Shown: in pieces, positions 48,901 to 56,867 of the stretch
Layout: every line of letters begins with the position of its first letter
How positions within the stretch are numbered: the stretch's first letter is position 1
Assembly: GCF_001956985.1 (NCBI RefSeq)
Contig: NZ_CP019082.1
Location: forward strand, 4,278,001 to 4,342,000
From: Paludisphaera borealis
GTDB taxonomy: Bacteria; Planctomycetota; Planctomycetia; Isosphaerales; Isosphaeraceae
Direction: 5' to 3'
DNA: 64,000 nucleotides
The notes under the pieces: model-generated
What the model was told of the DNA's origin: nothing
What the model saw: only the letters and a program-made list of their open reading frames with translations
The model's database searches: none
Translations under genes and position numbers: made by a program

Positions 48901-51537
48901 CACGTCCTGGGCGACCACGTAGACGATCCTCTTGGACGACAGCCCGGTGTCCTGGTCGGTCACCGTGACCTCGAAAATGTAACGGTCATCCCAGCCGACC
49001 AAGCTGAAGCCCGGATCCTGAACGACGTCGGGGTTGTCCTTGAGGCTGTACTTGTTGGGTTTGAAGGTGGGGGACTGCGCCTGGGCGTCGGAGAGCTTGA
49101 CCGACGGAGTCGAGAAGACGATCCCCCCCATGTCGGCGGCCGTGAGCTGCTTCCAATTGTAGGTGAAGCGGCTGTCATTGGTCGGGGTCGACGCGGTCGC
49201 GTTGAGCGAGGCGGTCGCTCCTTCGTTGATGATCCAGGCGTCGGGCGCGCCCAGCTTCGCCGCTCCTCCGACCGTGATCGCGACGACCGGCGGCGTTGGC
49301 GCCGCATCCTTGAGATTCGACAGGTTCGACGTCGTGGGGAAGATCTGCGTCGCCAGGTGGATCGACGGGTTGATCAAGGGGATCGATCCGCCGACGTTGA
49401 AGGAAGCTCCGCCGACGACCTTGCCGAGCCCCAACTTGTTGAAGACCTTTCGGCCCGGCAGCTCCGCGTGGATGCCGTAGTTGAAGTCGGCGCTCGCATC
49501 GAGAGTCAGCGTGCCCGTGGTGGTCAGGGCGGAGGCCACGTTCCCGCCGGGGAACTGGTCGACGTGGACGACGCTGTTCGGCCCCGAGGCCCCGGCCACC
49601 GCGAACGTGACGTCGACCCCGACTTTCACCCGGCCAGCCACGGTGAGTTCGGGCTTGAAGCCCGAGAGGTCCACAACCCAACCCGGAACGCTCACCCCCG
49701 TGTACGAGCGGATGAGTCCGAGGATCGTGCTGTCGTCGAACCCCCCCTTGATCTCGAAGGTCACGCTGGGGGTGAAGCTGAGATGGGTGTCCGCGCCGAC
49801 GTACAGGCCCTTCACCAGATCGGCGCCGTTCTTCGACTTGGCGTACTTGACCAACCCGGTGGCGTCGTAACCGAGATCAAAGAATGCGGAGACGTCGAGC
49901 CGGCCCGTCAAATTGAATTGAACGGGCACGATCCCGACGAGGGTCGTGAACGAGTATCCCCCGCTCAAGCCGGCCGACACGCCGAGATCGAAGCTGACGA
50001 GCTTGGCCGTGGGGTCTCCCAGCAGCAGCTTGGCCACGTTGGACGTGTCTTCGAGGAGATTCACGTGGACGGCGGCCTGGAACGTCCCCTTGCTCACGCT
50101 GAACTGGTTGAGGGTGGTTTGAATGCCCTTGAAGGCCTGGGCGCTCGACGCGTTCTTCGGCAGGGAGTTCGCCAGGTCCGACGGCAGGGAGAACGCCGAC
50201 TGGCGAACGTCGACGTCCGCCTTGAAGCTCCCGATCGGGAACAGGATTCCGTTGGAGTTCTGGAGCTGGGTGAGAAGGGCGCCGACCGCCTTGGCTTTTT
50301 CGAGGAACAGCCGCAGATCGCTGGGCGAGCTTTGGAAGGCGTTGAGCAGGCCGGTGAGCGTCGTGTCGCTCGTGTCGCTCGTGTCGAGCCGGGTGACGAA
50401 CTCGATCATGTCGAGGTAGTCGATCGGAATCTGAGGGATCGGCCGATCGAGGAGGACGTCGGACAGCTTCTGGATCGGCTGGAGCACCTTCTCGACTTCG
50501 TTGAGGTAGGGGGCGATCAAGCTCCGGGCGACCGAGCCGGCGTCCACGTTGATGTTGGCGAACTCAACGGTCGGCACGCCGCCGAGCAGCGTGCCGTTGA
50601 CGTTCGAGTCGGCGAGGGACCAGTCGACGTTGAGCTGGGTCGTGATCCTCGGGGCGAGCGCCGTCCCGCCCCCCGCCGTGATCGCGAGGCGGAGGTGGAA
50701 TGCAGCGTCCGCCGGCAGCGAGGCGGTGGCGTTGATCGAGCTGAAATCGGTCCCGAGTCTGGTCCCGGCGATGTCCACATTGAACGGGGCGGTCAGGCTG
50801 CTGCCGGCGTTCGTGGCGGTGATCCCCAGCGCCCCCAGGGTCCCGGTCAGGCTCAGGCTGCCGAAGCCCACGGTGGGCGTCACCGTGAGGTCGCTGGTCC
50901 CGGACACGTCGACGAAGAAGTTGGACCCGGTCATTCCGCCGTCGATCCCGAATCGGAGCGGGAGCGTGTAGTCCAGTCCGACGTTCACCGCTCCGCTGGT
51001 CGCTCCGAGGTTGAGGTTCTTGAGCGAGGTCCCGAGGTCGAACGGGACCGCAACGGGGCCGAGGCTCCCGGTTTTCGTGACGAAAAACTCAACCTTCGAC
51101 GCCGCCGCGACCTGGGCGTCGGTGGTGATGTCGTCGTCATCCGGATTTCCCGTGTCATTGACGTGGATGGCCGACTTGGGCACGCCGAACGCCGTCGCCA
51201 ATCCGACCTTCACTTGATCCAGCGTGCCGGCGGCCGCCAGATTGTTCTGCACGCTCGTCGCGAACGCCCCGGCGAACTGGAACGCCGGCCTTGAGCTGAG
51301 CGCCGTCCCGATCGCCGGCAAGCTCACCGCGTACACTTCCGACTTGAGAATCTGGTTCTGGTAGGCGTTGAGCAACGCCGTCAGATTATCTCGGATTGGA
51401 CCAAGACCGACGACCGGAGTAATCCGGGTCTCCAGGGTCTCGACACAGACCGAAAACCGTAGTCGGTGGTCGCGTCCAAACTTAGTCGTCACGCCTCGGC
51501 GAGCGGTGCGAACCCGGTTATGTCGAAAGCGACTCAT
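45904..51537 (-). CDS. Giant (1877-residue) surface protein with LEDR-like signature, PKD-like and calcium-binding repeats
   Basis: An exported or surface protein. Residues 32-42 (VETLETRITPV) are the planctomycete N-terminal signature after an Arg-rich lead. Residues about 45-760 are long beta-rich repeats (FDLGTSLKNLNLGATSGAVN, FNVDIAGTRLGTDFSSINA). A PKD-like domain lies near 890-1000 (NFTDPGTQERFDATWNFGDP, NSGTYTVGLTVRDG). From about 1090 to 1700 come beta units with VYVNGQGGDD-like and RTX-like loops (GNDTLIGGWGDNELDGGDGD near 1540), which bind calcium. From about 1745 the tail is Pro/Ala/Val-rich and basic. ATG 51537 has AGGAGCAGC upstream. It is divergent from a second LEDR-signature gene. 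Confidence 0.85.
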   Translation of the reverse strand: MSRFRHNRVRTARRGVTTKFGRDHRLRFSVCVETLETRITPVVGLGPIRDNLTALLNAYQNQILKSEVYAVSLPAIGTALSSRPAFQFAGAFATSVQNNLAAAGTLDQVKVGLATAFGVPKSAIHVNDTGNPDDDDITTDAQVAAASKVEFFVTKTGSLGPVAVPFDLGTSLKNLNLGATSGAVNVGLDYTLPLRFGIDGGMTGSNFFVDVSGTSDLTVTPTVGFGSLSLTGTLGALGITATNAGSSLTAPFNVDIAGTRLGTDFSSINATASLPADAAFHLRLAITAGGGTALAPRITTQLNVDWSLADSNVNGTLLGGVPTVEFANINVDAGSVARSLIAPYLNEVEKVLQPIQKLSDVLLDRPIPQIPIDYLDMIEFVTRLDTSDTSDTTLTGLLNAFQSSPSDLRLFLEKAKAVGALLTQLQNSNGILFPIGSFKADVDVRQSAFSLPSDLANSLPKNASSAQAFKGIQTTLNQFSVSKGTFQAAVHVNLLEDTSNVAKLLLGDPTAKLVSFDLGVSAGLSGGYSFTTLVGIVPVQFNLTGRLDVSAFFDLGYDATGLVKYAKSKNGADLVKGLYVGADTHLSFTPSVTFEIKGGFDDSTILGLIRSYTGVSVPGWVVDLSGFKPELTVAGRVKVGVDVTFAVAGASGPNSVVHVDQFPGGNVASALTTTGTLTLDASADFNYGIHAELPGRKVFNKLGLGKVVGGASFNVGGSIPLINPSIHLATQIFPTTSNLSNLKDAAPTPPVVAITVGGAAKLGAPDAWIINEGATASLNATASTPTNDSRFTYNWKQLTAADMGGIVFSTPSVKLSDAQAQSPTFKPNKYSLKDNPDVVQDPGFSLVGWDDRYIFEVTVTDQDTGLSSKRIVYVVAQDVSPTVAAPKTQINGVSTIGVGVRGFDLGFGSNFTDPGTQERFDATWNFGDPTGVNNVIGLPTGGGPNGIRPGNVGAIHQFSNSGTYTVGLTVRDGFTENSISKTRGTTLATSTISIVAAAVLPDQADASKLALYVGGSNQSETIILGYNPVTKKITVSMPDFSGEFDPTNVAHIYVNGQGGDDVILFDFSNGNFVPGPYERTDQQLGSDGVTFTTITYIDSGGAIIDGGAGNNRYQAIGGDFDSVEAAFLPDANGMYQNGFVNYLPTPDSPGILVNFLHVQSIYELSGAKQLLLAGNPDADQFTIRDGVTVGTTATTEILDGPAGERGSLTFANKPLVIVAGGAGADTFIVDNPNPAAGLTKLVLDGYGVPAQDAQGNDLPDDGAADVFYIRAIGVDVEALGGGGDDVFNISSTAGINDRGNLDGIRGNVTIDAGTGNANLLYVVDYSSAAGNPNVVVTDSTITGLAPGTITYRATGGSFANDVDGIVLVGSFAWADQFNIRSTLAGSRTLILGLGGDDVFYISSNAPGQSGDLAGIQGVLTIDGGYGHYLDGTAESNLRGLYSRDTIIVEGDADFTLSDTLNRLADGSPTPDRTASEAVLSVTLAGNRGIVVPDIRLISIESAHLIGGASANRMDGSGFSGNLVLEGMGGNDTLIGGWGDNELDGGDGDNDLYAGGDLFATPGLGSQNHVVLGGGGTNVLRGGGTGRNTFHVGLNGTATLIGGDGDDTFIITNPTGAVTAPVGGITIDGGGQAGDTLILVGGGGPSYNQTYLIGPAPGQGAIVTSSNNNPTGLTISQFIRYTGLAAIFDSITADKLNVLGASEAAPIAGASAADLTAGLLHLTAGGSPSAAITFANKTSPSVLLPGGQVVRPLPLVESLPLILPIASAVAPTPLAVEAAPPSAATVSVPALTAAIPAESVPASSVAEVVTNQAPPIRGRAIVQRLAARRPFVAKRPAVRPAPVRPTTSAHGPAKRLSLQAPARRAAVHRGPLAHSWRA

Positions 51538-51983
51538 GGTGCTGCTCCTGGTGAGGCATCAATGTGGACTTAGGTCGGACTTCGGATTACCGGATCGCGA
51601 GGAGGGCGAGATTGCGTGACGATAGCAAGCGTGCGTGGCTGCCTGGGTGCGGCTCGGCAAAAGCGAAAGCCAGATGGCAAGCGTGATAGTTTAGGAAAGC
51701 TTGCAAGCGAGTCGGCGGATTGTCAAGAAGGCGTCCTTGCGAATCTATCAACTGTTTTTTAATCAGGACGCGCAGATTCAAGAGACTTAATGTGATTTAC
51801 TTAATGTAAAATAATTAATGTTGTGATTTGTCAAGAACGTCGGGCGTCGACGACGATGACTTGGCTTGAACGCCGATCGACGGCGGGGCCGCGGGATGAG
51901 TATCGAGGCGGTCGGCCGGGTCCGTTCAGGATTAACCCCAAGGATGGGAAGCGAAAGCGAGATGATGCGAAAGATCCTTAGCC
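51538..51983. promoter_or_regulatory. AT-rich divergent control region with three phased TTAATGT sites
   Basis: Between the divergent giant surface-protein gene and the 338-residue LEDR-signature gene lie 446 bases, of which about 51740-51835 are far richer in A and T than any neighbouring DNA. TTAATGT occurs at 51787, 51801 and 51815, exactly 14 bases apart. A perfect TTGACA lies on the minus strand at 51829-51834, with TATTTT 15 bases on at 51808-51813, overlapping the array. I read this as promoter plus operator for the giant gene; the plus-strand promoter is not clear. No gene is present. Confidence 0.55.
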
Positions 51984-53000
51984 ATGCTCAAGACGGACCG
52001 CTCTGCTAAGCGTCGTAATCTGCTCCGCCTCGAGTCGCTTGAGGACCGGAGCCTCATGAGCGTCTTGATCAACGCCAAGCCGACGCTTGAGGTGCTTCCT
52101 CAAGGAAACCGGGTCCGCGAGGTTCAGGGGGCGATCTACATCACGCAGCCGACCGCCATCACGGTGACCGGCACGGCCCAGCCGCCGGCCTCGAATGTGC
52201 AGGTGGTGGTTCAGATCTTCGCCAAGGACGCCAACGGCAACCTGGTCAACGGCGGCGCGCCCCTGGCGAGCGCCACGCCGGACTTCTCGGGCCAGTATCG
52301 GGCCACCTTCAGCCTGCCCAGCCTGCTCCGCAAGGACGTCAACGTCCTGTTCGCCCGCGAAGTCGCGGTCGGCTCGATCGGCTCGACCGTGCAGATCAAT
52401 CCGACGACCCTGTCCGGGCTCAACGGCAACCTGGCGATCAACGAGACGACGCTTCGGAACCTTGCCGCCACGATCAACAACCCGGCGACGACCAGCGCGC
52501 TGAACGGCGGCGTTGTAACGCCCTCGACTCCGATCACCGGCATCAGCGGCACGATCACCACGCCCGTCTTCCCGATCACGACTCCGGGCGGCCCCGGCGC
52601 GGCCGGCCCGGCGGTGAGCACGCTGCTCGGCGGCACGGGGACGCTCGATCCTCAGGTCGGCACGATCGTCGGCGGCTCGGTGTCGAACCCGGCCTCGACC
52701 AGCACCTTGACCGACGGAACCGGCACCATCGACCCGACCACAGGGACGCTGACGCAGAACGGAACCGCCGCCATCGCCGGCACGACCGGGACCGCGACCC
52801 TCCTGGTCAATGAGGTCGCCGTTTCCGAGCCCATCACGGTGGTCATCCACCAGTCCCAAGGCATCCCCGGCGCGACTCTCAACACGAAGTCCAAGCTTCT
52901 CACCGCCCGCGACGCCGGAACGCGGGTTCACGGCGTCGCCCACGCGGGGCCTCGCGCCCTCGCCGCCCGAGCCCTGAGCGGCCGTCGGGGCGGACGTTGA
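51984..53000 (+). CDS. LEDR-signature secreted protein, beta-rich, function unknown
   Basis: A 338-residue protein. Residues 16-26 (LESLEDRSLMS) are the planctomycete signature after a basic lead (MLKTDRSAKRRNLL). Residues about 50-130 look like a fibronectin/Ig-like domain (ITVTGTAQPPASNVQVVVQI). The rest is Thr/Gly/Pro-rich low complexity (ITGISGTITTPVFPITTPGG, TGTIDPTTGTLTQNGTAAIA) with a basic C-terminus. The start lacks a strong ribosome site (GAAAG about 11 bases upstream). It is divergent from the giant surface protein and shares its control region, so the pair may be co-regulated surface components. Confidence 0.75.
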   Translation: MLKTDRSAKRRNLLRLESLEDRSLMSVLINAKPTLEVLPQGNRVREVQGAIYITQPTAITVTGTAQPPASNVQVVVQIFAKDANGNLVNGGAPLASATPDFSGQYRATFSLPSLLRKDVNVLFAREVAVGSIGSTVQINPTTLSGLNGNLAINETTLRNLAATINNPATTSALNGGVVTPSTPITGISGTITTPVFPITTPGGPGAAGPAVSTLLGGTGTLDPQVGTIVGGSVSNPASTSTLTDGTGTIDPTTGTLTQNGTAAIAGTTGTATLLVNEVAVSEPITVVIHQSQGIPGATLNTKSKLLTARDAGTRVHGVAHAGPRALAARALSGRRGGR

Positions 53001-53062
53001 CGCCGACCGTCGCCGTTCCCTGAAGCGGTGATGATTGCGACGCCATGTTTTGATGAATCAGC

Positions 53063-53098
53063 AAGCCGCGCCAGAGTCGAGGGACTCCGGCGCGGCTT
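53063..53098 (+). terminator. Strong hairpin after the LEDR-signature gene
   Basis: A 16-bp stem with one mismatch (AAGCCGCGCCAGAGTC / GACTCCGGCGCGGCTT) and a GAGG tetraloop, 62 bases after the stop at 53000. There is no T-run behind it, so it may end transcription weakly or protect the mRNA end. The rest of the 53001-53340 spacer has no gene except the gene-end relic at 53180-53210. Confidence 0.55.
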
Positions 53099-53179
53099 GT
53101 CGTCGTCTCGCCGCTCTGAGTCCGTCTCGTAAGGGGAGGGCGAGGATCCCATAATACGCGTTTGTGGGACAGACTCCAA

Positions 53180-53210
53180 CAGGCGCACCAGTATCGGGTC
53201 AAGTGACGGA
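53180..53210 (+). pseudogene. Relic of the 3' end of a TIM-barrel protein gene
   Basis: These 31 bases match 45870-45900, the last codons and stop of the glycoside-hydrolase-like gene, with only two differences. They read QAHQYRVK and TGA, against QAHLYRIK and TGA in the real gene. Nothing similar remains upstream of it. It looks like the tail of a lost paralogue or a short duplicated segment. Confidence 0.45.
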
Positions 53211-53340
53211 CGTTCGAGGCGGCGCACTGAATCTTAATATGTACATGTGTATGGTTCATGTGTCGCCGGCTTGTCTGGTCAGGGCCGCTCGCTTATAACG
53301 ATGGTTCTGGCGCGGTTTGATCCTTTCCTGGAGCATCCTG

Positions 53341-53937
53341 ATGAGTTGGCATAGTCGACATTGGACGGTTCGATCGAGCGCCCTCGCGCTCTTGATCTCG
53401 ACGTTGCTGCTCCCCGCCGCGCAGGCCGACGAGCCGGGCTTCAAGCCCCTTTTCAACGGGAAGGATCTGAGCGGCTGGCGATTGGGCAAGACCGACCTGG
53501 CCGGCAAGACGGCTTCCGAGGACGGCCGATTCGCGGTCAAGGACGGGATTCTCGTGATCACCGGCTCGAAGGACGCGCCGCCCAAGATGACCGAGATCGA
53601 CACGTTGGAATCGTATGACGGCGACTTCACCCTCCGCCTGGAATTCCGCGCCTCCCGGAACGCCAACAGCGGCCTGCACCTGCGCGACAAGGCGTTCGCG
53701 CATCAGTTCCAGATCCGCGACTACCCTCGGGTCGGCCCGTACAAGGAAGTGAAGAATTTCAAGGACGACGACTGGAACGCGATCGAAGTGGTCGTCACCG
53801 GCGCCAAGGCCCGCTGCGCCTGCAACGGCGAGATCCTCGAAGCCGCCCTTGCGATCCCCGACAAGGGCCCCCTCGCCTTGCAGTCCGAGACCAACGTGAT
53901 CGAATATCGGAATATTCGCATCAAAACGGCGGATTAG
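53341..53937 (+). CDS. DUF1080 (3-keto-disaccharide hydrolase-like) secreted protein
   Basis: A 198-residue protein with a signal peptide (SSALALLISTLLLPAAQA, cleavage before DEPGFKP) and a single DUF1080 domain: FKPLFNGKDLSGWRLGKTDL at the start and FTLRLEFRASRNANSGLHLR in the middle. It ends WNAIEVVVTGAKARCACNGE through GPLALQSETNVIEYRNIRIK. The fold is a concanavalin-like jelly roll; the domain is very common in planctomycetes and related to 3-keto-glycoside hydrolases. ATG 53341 has GGAG 6 bases upstream. It converges on the Tat TIM-barrel gene; the two may act on the same sugar pathway but nothing beyond proximity shows it. Confidence 0.92.
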   Translation: MSWHSRHWTVRSSALALLISTLLLPAAQADEPGFKPLFNGKDLSGWRLGKTDLAGKTASEDGRFAVKDGILVITGSKDAPPKMTEIDTLESYDGDFTLRLEFRASRNANSGLHLRDKAFAHQFQIRDYPRVGPYKEVKNFKDDDWNAIEVVVTGAKARCACNGEILEAALAIPDKGPLALQSETNVIEYRNIRIKTAD

Positions 53938-53955
53938 CGGCGGGTTGCCCGGCAC

Positions 53956-54897
53956 TCAGCCGATCAGTGCGAACGCCTGCTTCATGGACCTCGCCGCCGT
54001 CGCGACCGCCACGTCGGCGGGGAGGGTCCGCAGCGTGGCGTTGAACGGCTCGGCGCGCGCCGGGCCGTCGTAGCCCATCGCCGCGAGCGCCTTCAGGAAC
54101 GCCCGCAGGTCGATCACCCCGGTCGCGCACGGCAGCTCGCGCACCCCATCCCGCTGCTGATCGACCGGGACGGACGCGGGGGCGTCGTTCAAGTCGCAGG
54201 CGACCACGTCGCGGTTGGTCAGGCCGCGGAGGTCGTCGGCGGTCTCGCCCGCGGTGTACCAGTGCCAGGAGTCGAGCACCAGGCCCACGTCGTCGCGGCC
54301 GATCTCGGCGATCAGGTCGCGGGTCTCCGCCAGCGTGTGGATGAACGGATGCCGCATCGACGACCAGGCCGTCTTCGGCCCGACGTATTCCAGCCCCAGC
54401 CGGACGCCGTGTCCGCCCAGCACGGCGGCGACTTCGCGCAGGCGTCGCGCATGCTGTCGGAAGTTGGCGACGTACGTCAGCCGCTCGTCCCCTGGTCGGA
54501 TCCACGTCCCGACCCGGGTCGCCCCGGCGCGCTGCAACGCGGAGGCGAACGCGGGCAGATCGGCCATCCCCGCCCGGAAGGCCGCGTCGTCGCCGCGGAA
54601 GTCGACGAGGAGCGCGGCGGCGCCCCAGGCCAGGCCCTTCGTCTTCTTGTCGCCGAGCAATTCGCCGAGCTGGCCGTCCGAAAGCCGTCCGAGTTCTCCG
54701 GCGTCGGGGGCCAACGACGTGAAGCCGTGCTTGTGCGCCAGGGCGACGGCCGTCGGTAGATCGGCCTTCACGCCGAGGTTCCCGCAGACGAGGTCCATCG
54801 TCATCGCCGGGCCGCCCGCCGCGCCGCGCGCGACGCCTGCAACGCTCGCAAGTCCGGCCGCGCCGGCGATCCTCAAGAAGTCACGTCGCGTCGTCAT
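53956..54897 (-). CDS. Tat-exported sugar phosphate isomerase/epimerase-like protein
   Basis: A 313-residue xylose-isomerase-like TIM-barrel protein. The Tat signal is MTTRRDFLRIAGAAGLASVA. The barrel includes LVCGNLGVKADLPTAVALAH, LGLEYVGPKTAWSSMRHPFI (Glu metal ligand in GLEYVG), VGLVLDSWHWYTAGETADDL (Asp/His metal ligands) and DVVACDLNDAPASVP; ARAEPFN near the end gives a fourth acidic ligand. Such proteins isomerise or epimerise sugars; with DUF1080 next door a keto-sugar role is possible. ATG 54897 has GGGGAGG upstream. It is transcribed toward the convergent DUF1080 gene. Confidence 0.9.
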   Translation of the reverse strand: MTTRRDFLRIAGAAGLASVAGVARGAAGGPAMTMDLVCGNLGVKADLPTAVALAHKHGFTSLAPDAGELGRLSDGQLGELLGDKKTKGLAWGAAALLVDFRGDDAAFRAGMADLPAFASALQRAGATRVGTWIRPGDERLTYVANFRQHARRLREVAAVLGGHGVRLGLEYVGPKTAWSSMRHPFIHTLAETRDLIAEIGRDDVGLVLDSWHWYTAGETADDLRGLTNRDVVACDLNDAPASVPVDQQRDGVRELPCATGVIDLRAFLKALAAMGYDGPARAEPFNATLRTLPADVAVATAARSMKQAFALIG

Positions 54898-55034
54898 CTC
54901 CACCTCCCCTGAGCAAGGCGTCCCCGGTCGTCCCGTCGTCACTGACGACGCCCATGGTAATCCACCCGTCGTGTGCGCCGGAAGGACGGCCCGACGCCCG
55001 ACGCGGGTGTGTGAGAGCGGCGACCGGTCGGCGA

Positions 55035-55919
55035 TCACTTGCGAGTTCGAGGGTCGCCCTGAAACCGAAAGCTCGCTTCCCCCGTGATATCCGAGCTGGT
55101 GAACGTCGGGCACCAGTACCGTTCGACGTGCTCGACCACCAGGTCCGTGCCGGCGAAATGATTGACGCCCGGCGGCCGATCGGGGTTGTACATCGTATCG
55201 GTCATGTCGCGCATCAGGGCGACCTTCTTGCCGAGGACGGTCATCTGGCGGATGGCGAAGGGGCGTCCCAGAACGCACATGTTCAGATGAACGCCGCAGA
55301 GGATGACGTTGTCGATTCCCCTGCTGGCGAGCAGGTTCCAGGTCTCCTGGCCGTCGTCCGTGATCGCGTCGGCCTCGGCGATCTCGATCGCGGCGGTCTG
55401 CCTCGTCCAGGGGGCGACGATCTCGCACTTCTTGATGCAATCGCATCCCATGTCGGAGTCGTCGATCGGGAGGACGCCCTCGCGTTTCGCGTCGGGCCAG
55501 TTCCAGGCGGTCCCCCACCGCGGCGACGTGACGAGCGGAACCGGCGTGGGGGAGTAAGGAGCCTGTTGAGCCCGCTTCCGCTGCGGGGAGCCCTTGTAGA
55601 AGGCGGTCGTGGTGCTTGGCGCGTGGATGATGAAGGCCCCGCGGTCCCGGGCCTTCTTGACGGTCTCGTTCAACGGACCCGCCATCTCCGCCACGCGGCG
55701 AGCGGCCGACTTGCACCAGTGGTCGTCCCACATGTCGCAGATGATGACCGCCGTCTTCCGCGGCTCCCAGGAGGTCGGCTGTTCCACCACCGAGAGCTTG
55801 CCTTCGCTCTTGCTCCGCGACCGGAGGTTCAGCTTGAAAACCGCATCGTCAGCCGCCGCGCCTGGCAGGAAGGCGAGGACGACGAACGCCGCGAGATAGT
55901 TCGATGCGTGTCGGTCCAC
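55035..55919 (-). CDS. Secreted isochorismatase-like cysteine hydrolase
   Basis: A 294-residue protein with a probable signal peptide (YLAAFVVLAFLPGAAA) and an isochorismatase-superfamily fold. The catalytic Asp62 is in TAVIICDMWDDHWC, where it is followed by metal-binding-like Trp/Asp/His. The nucleophile Cys215 is in GVHLNMCVLGRPFAIRQM. A cis-peptide-type GVHLNM precedes it. A long insert (PYSPTPVPLVTSPRWGTAWN and a DSDMGCDCIKKCEI cluster of three Cys) separates the halves. GTG 55919 has AGGA upstream. The reaction is likely amide or ester hydrolysis outside the cytoplasm; the substrate is unknown. The Tat TIM-barrel gene follows 137 bases downstream on the same strand. Confidence 0.85.
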   Translation of the reverse strand: MDRHASNYLAAFVVLAFLPGAAADDAVFKLNLRSRSKSEGKLSVVEQPTSWEPRKTAVIICDMWDDHWCKSAARRVAEMAGPLNETVKKARDRGAFIIHAPSTTTAFYKGSPQRKRAQQAPYSPTPVPLVTSPRWGTAWNWPDAKREGVLPIDDSDMGCDCIKKCEIVAPWTRQTAAIEIAEADAITDDGQETWNLLASRGIDNVILCGVHLNMCVLGRPFAIRQMTVLGKKVALMRDMTDTMYNPDRPPGVNHFAGTDLVVEHVERYWCPTFTSSDITGEASFRFQGDPRTRK

Positions 55920-55984
55920 TGGATGGTCCTGATTAGGAATTGAGGGAAGGCGCCGCCGCTTTCAGAGCAGCCCGCCAAGAAGAA

Positions 55985-56310
55985 TATGGGCTCGCGGTCG
56001 GCGCGGTCCGAGTACAAGCCCGAAGCGCCAGCGAGTGAGTTTCCGATCCGCAGTTCGAAGCCATGCGCTGAAAACGGGCTCGGGGTCGGCGCGGTCCGAA
56101 TACAAGCCCGAAGCGCCAGCGAGTGAGTTTCCGATCGGCCGTTGGAATCGATTCACTCGCTGGCGCTTCGGGCTTGTACCTGGGCATGCACTAAAAACGG
56201 GCTCGCGTTCGGCGCGGTCCGAGTACAAGCCCGAAGCGCCAGCGAGTGCATATCCGGTCGGCCGTTGGAATCGATTCACTCGCTTGCGCTTCGGGCTTGT
56301 ATCGGGGCAT
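55985..56310. repeat. Tandem array of three palindromic-repeat units (family A)
   Basis: Three units of about 87, 123 and 110 bases. Each begins with a linker ending in CGGCGCGGTCCGA and then the palindrome TACAAGCCCGAAGCGCCAGC... Unit 1 (from about 55989) has only the left arm. Units 2 (palindrome 56101-56178) and 3 (palindrome 56224-56301) are complete. Linkers between them include AAAACGGGCTCG. The array fills the spacer between the isochorismatase-like gene start and the AhpD-like gene end; no gene is present in 55920-56360. Confidence 0.9.
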
Positions 56311-56360
56311 GCACGGGCTCGTCTCAAGGCTATTCTCAAGATCGGCTTTCGCGTCGGTGG

Positions 56361-56663
56361 TCACTCCAGGCAGTGGGTTCCGTGGGTGATCGCGCCGCCG
56401 GCTCGCAACGCGGCGGCCACCATCGTCGTCTCGGCGAGTTCGGCCTCGGTGCAGCCGGCCGCTTTGGCTTTCTTGGTGTGGATCTCGATGCAGTAGGGGC
56501 ACTGGGTCGTCAGCGCCACGGCGACGGCCATCAGCTCTTTCGTCCGGGCGGGGATCGCTCCGTCCGCCATCGCCGCCTTGTCGAAAGCGATGAAGCCTTC
56601 CCACGCGGCGGGGGCCAGCTCGCCGAACTTCTTGAGCTTCTTGATGTTGCTCATGTCGTACAT
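56361..56663 (-). CDS. Carboxymuconolactone decarboxylase/AhpD-like protein
   Basis: A 100-residue protein of the CMD/AhpD family, which forms hexamers of an all-helical fold. The redox motif is C55-P-Y-C58-I-E-I-H62 in ALTTQCPYCIEIHTKKAKAA, the AhpD alkylhydroperoxidase type. GFIAFDKAAMADGAIPARTK precedes it and ELAETTMVAAALRAGGAITH follows. The activity is probably disulfide/peroxide reduction. Starts at 56663 (GGAGAA upstream) or 56654 (internal Met4) are both possible. No AhpC gene is adjacent. The palindromic array lies just after its stop. Confidence 0.92.
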   Translation of the reverse strand: MYDMSNIKKLKKFGELAPAAWEGFIAFDKAAMADGAIPARTKELMAVAVALTTQCPYCIEIHTKKAKAAGCTEAELAETTMVAAALRAGGAITHGTHCLE

Positions 56664-56867
56664 GGGTGATTCTCCGGGGAGGTGGACGCGATACGAACCA
56701 GCACGAAGCCATCAGCTTAGCACGCCTGCCCGGTCTACACAGCGCGTGGGGCGGGCCGTCCGTTCCTCTCCTCCGACAGACCCTTGATCGGCCCGGCCGG
56801 GCAGCGTTCAATGGGCGGAGCGAAGCGATGGGTCCGGTCGAACACTTGTCCTCGGTGGAGTGAAATC

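Noticed and set aside
45919-51294. 1791-codon open frame on the plus strand opposite the giant surface protein
   Set aside because: It lacks a ribosome site and domains and has the Arg/Asp/Val-rich composition expected from the antisense of a Gly/Asp/Val-rich gene. The minus-strand reading has signature, PKD and RTX features.
55985-56310. Possible CRISPR-like array
   Set aside because: Only three units, of differing length, each a long palindrome with similar rather than unique spacers; no cas genes.
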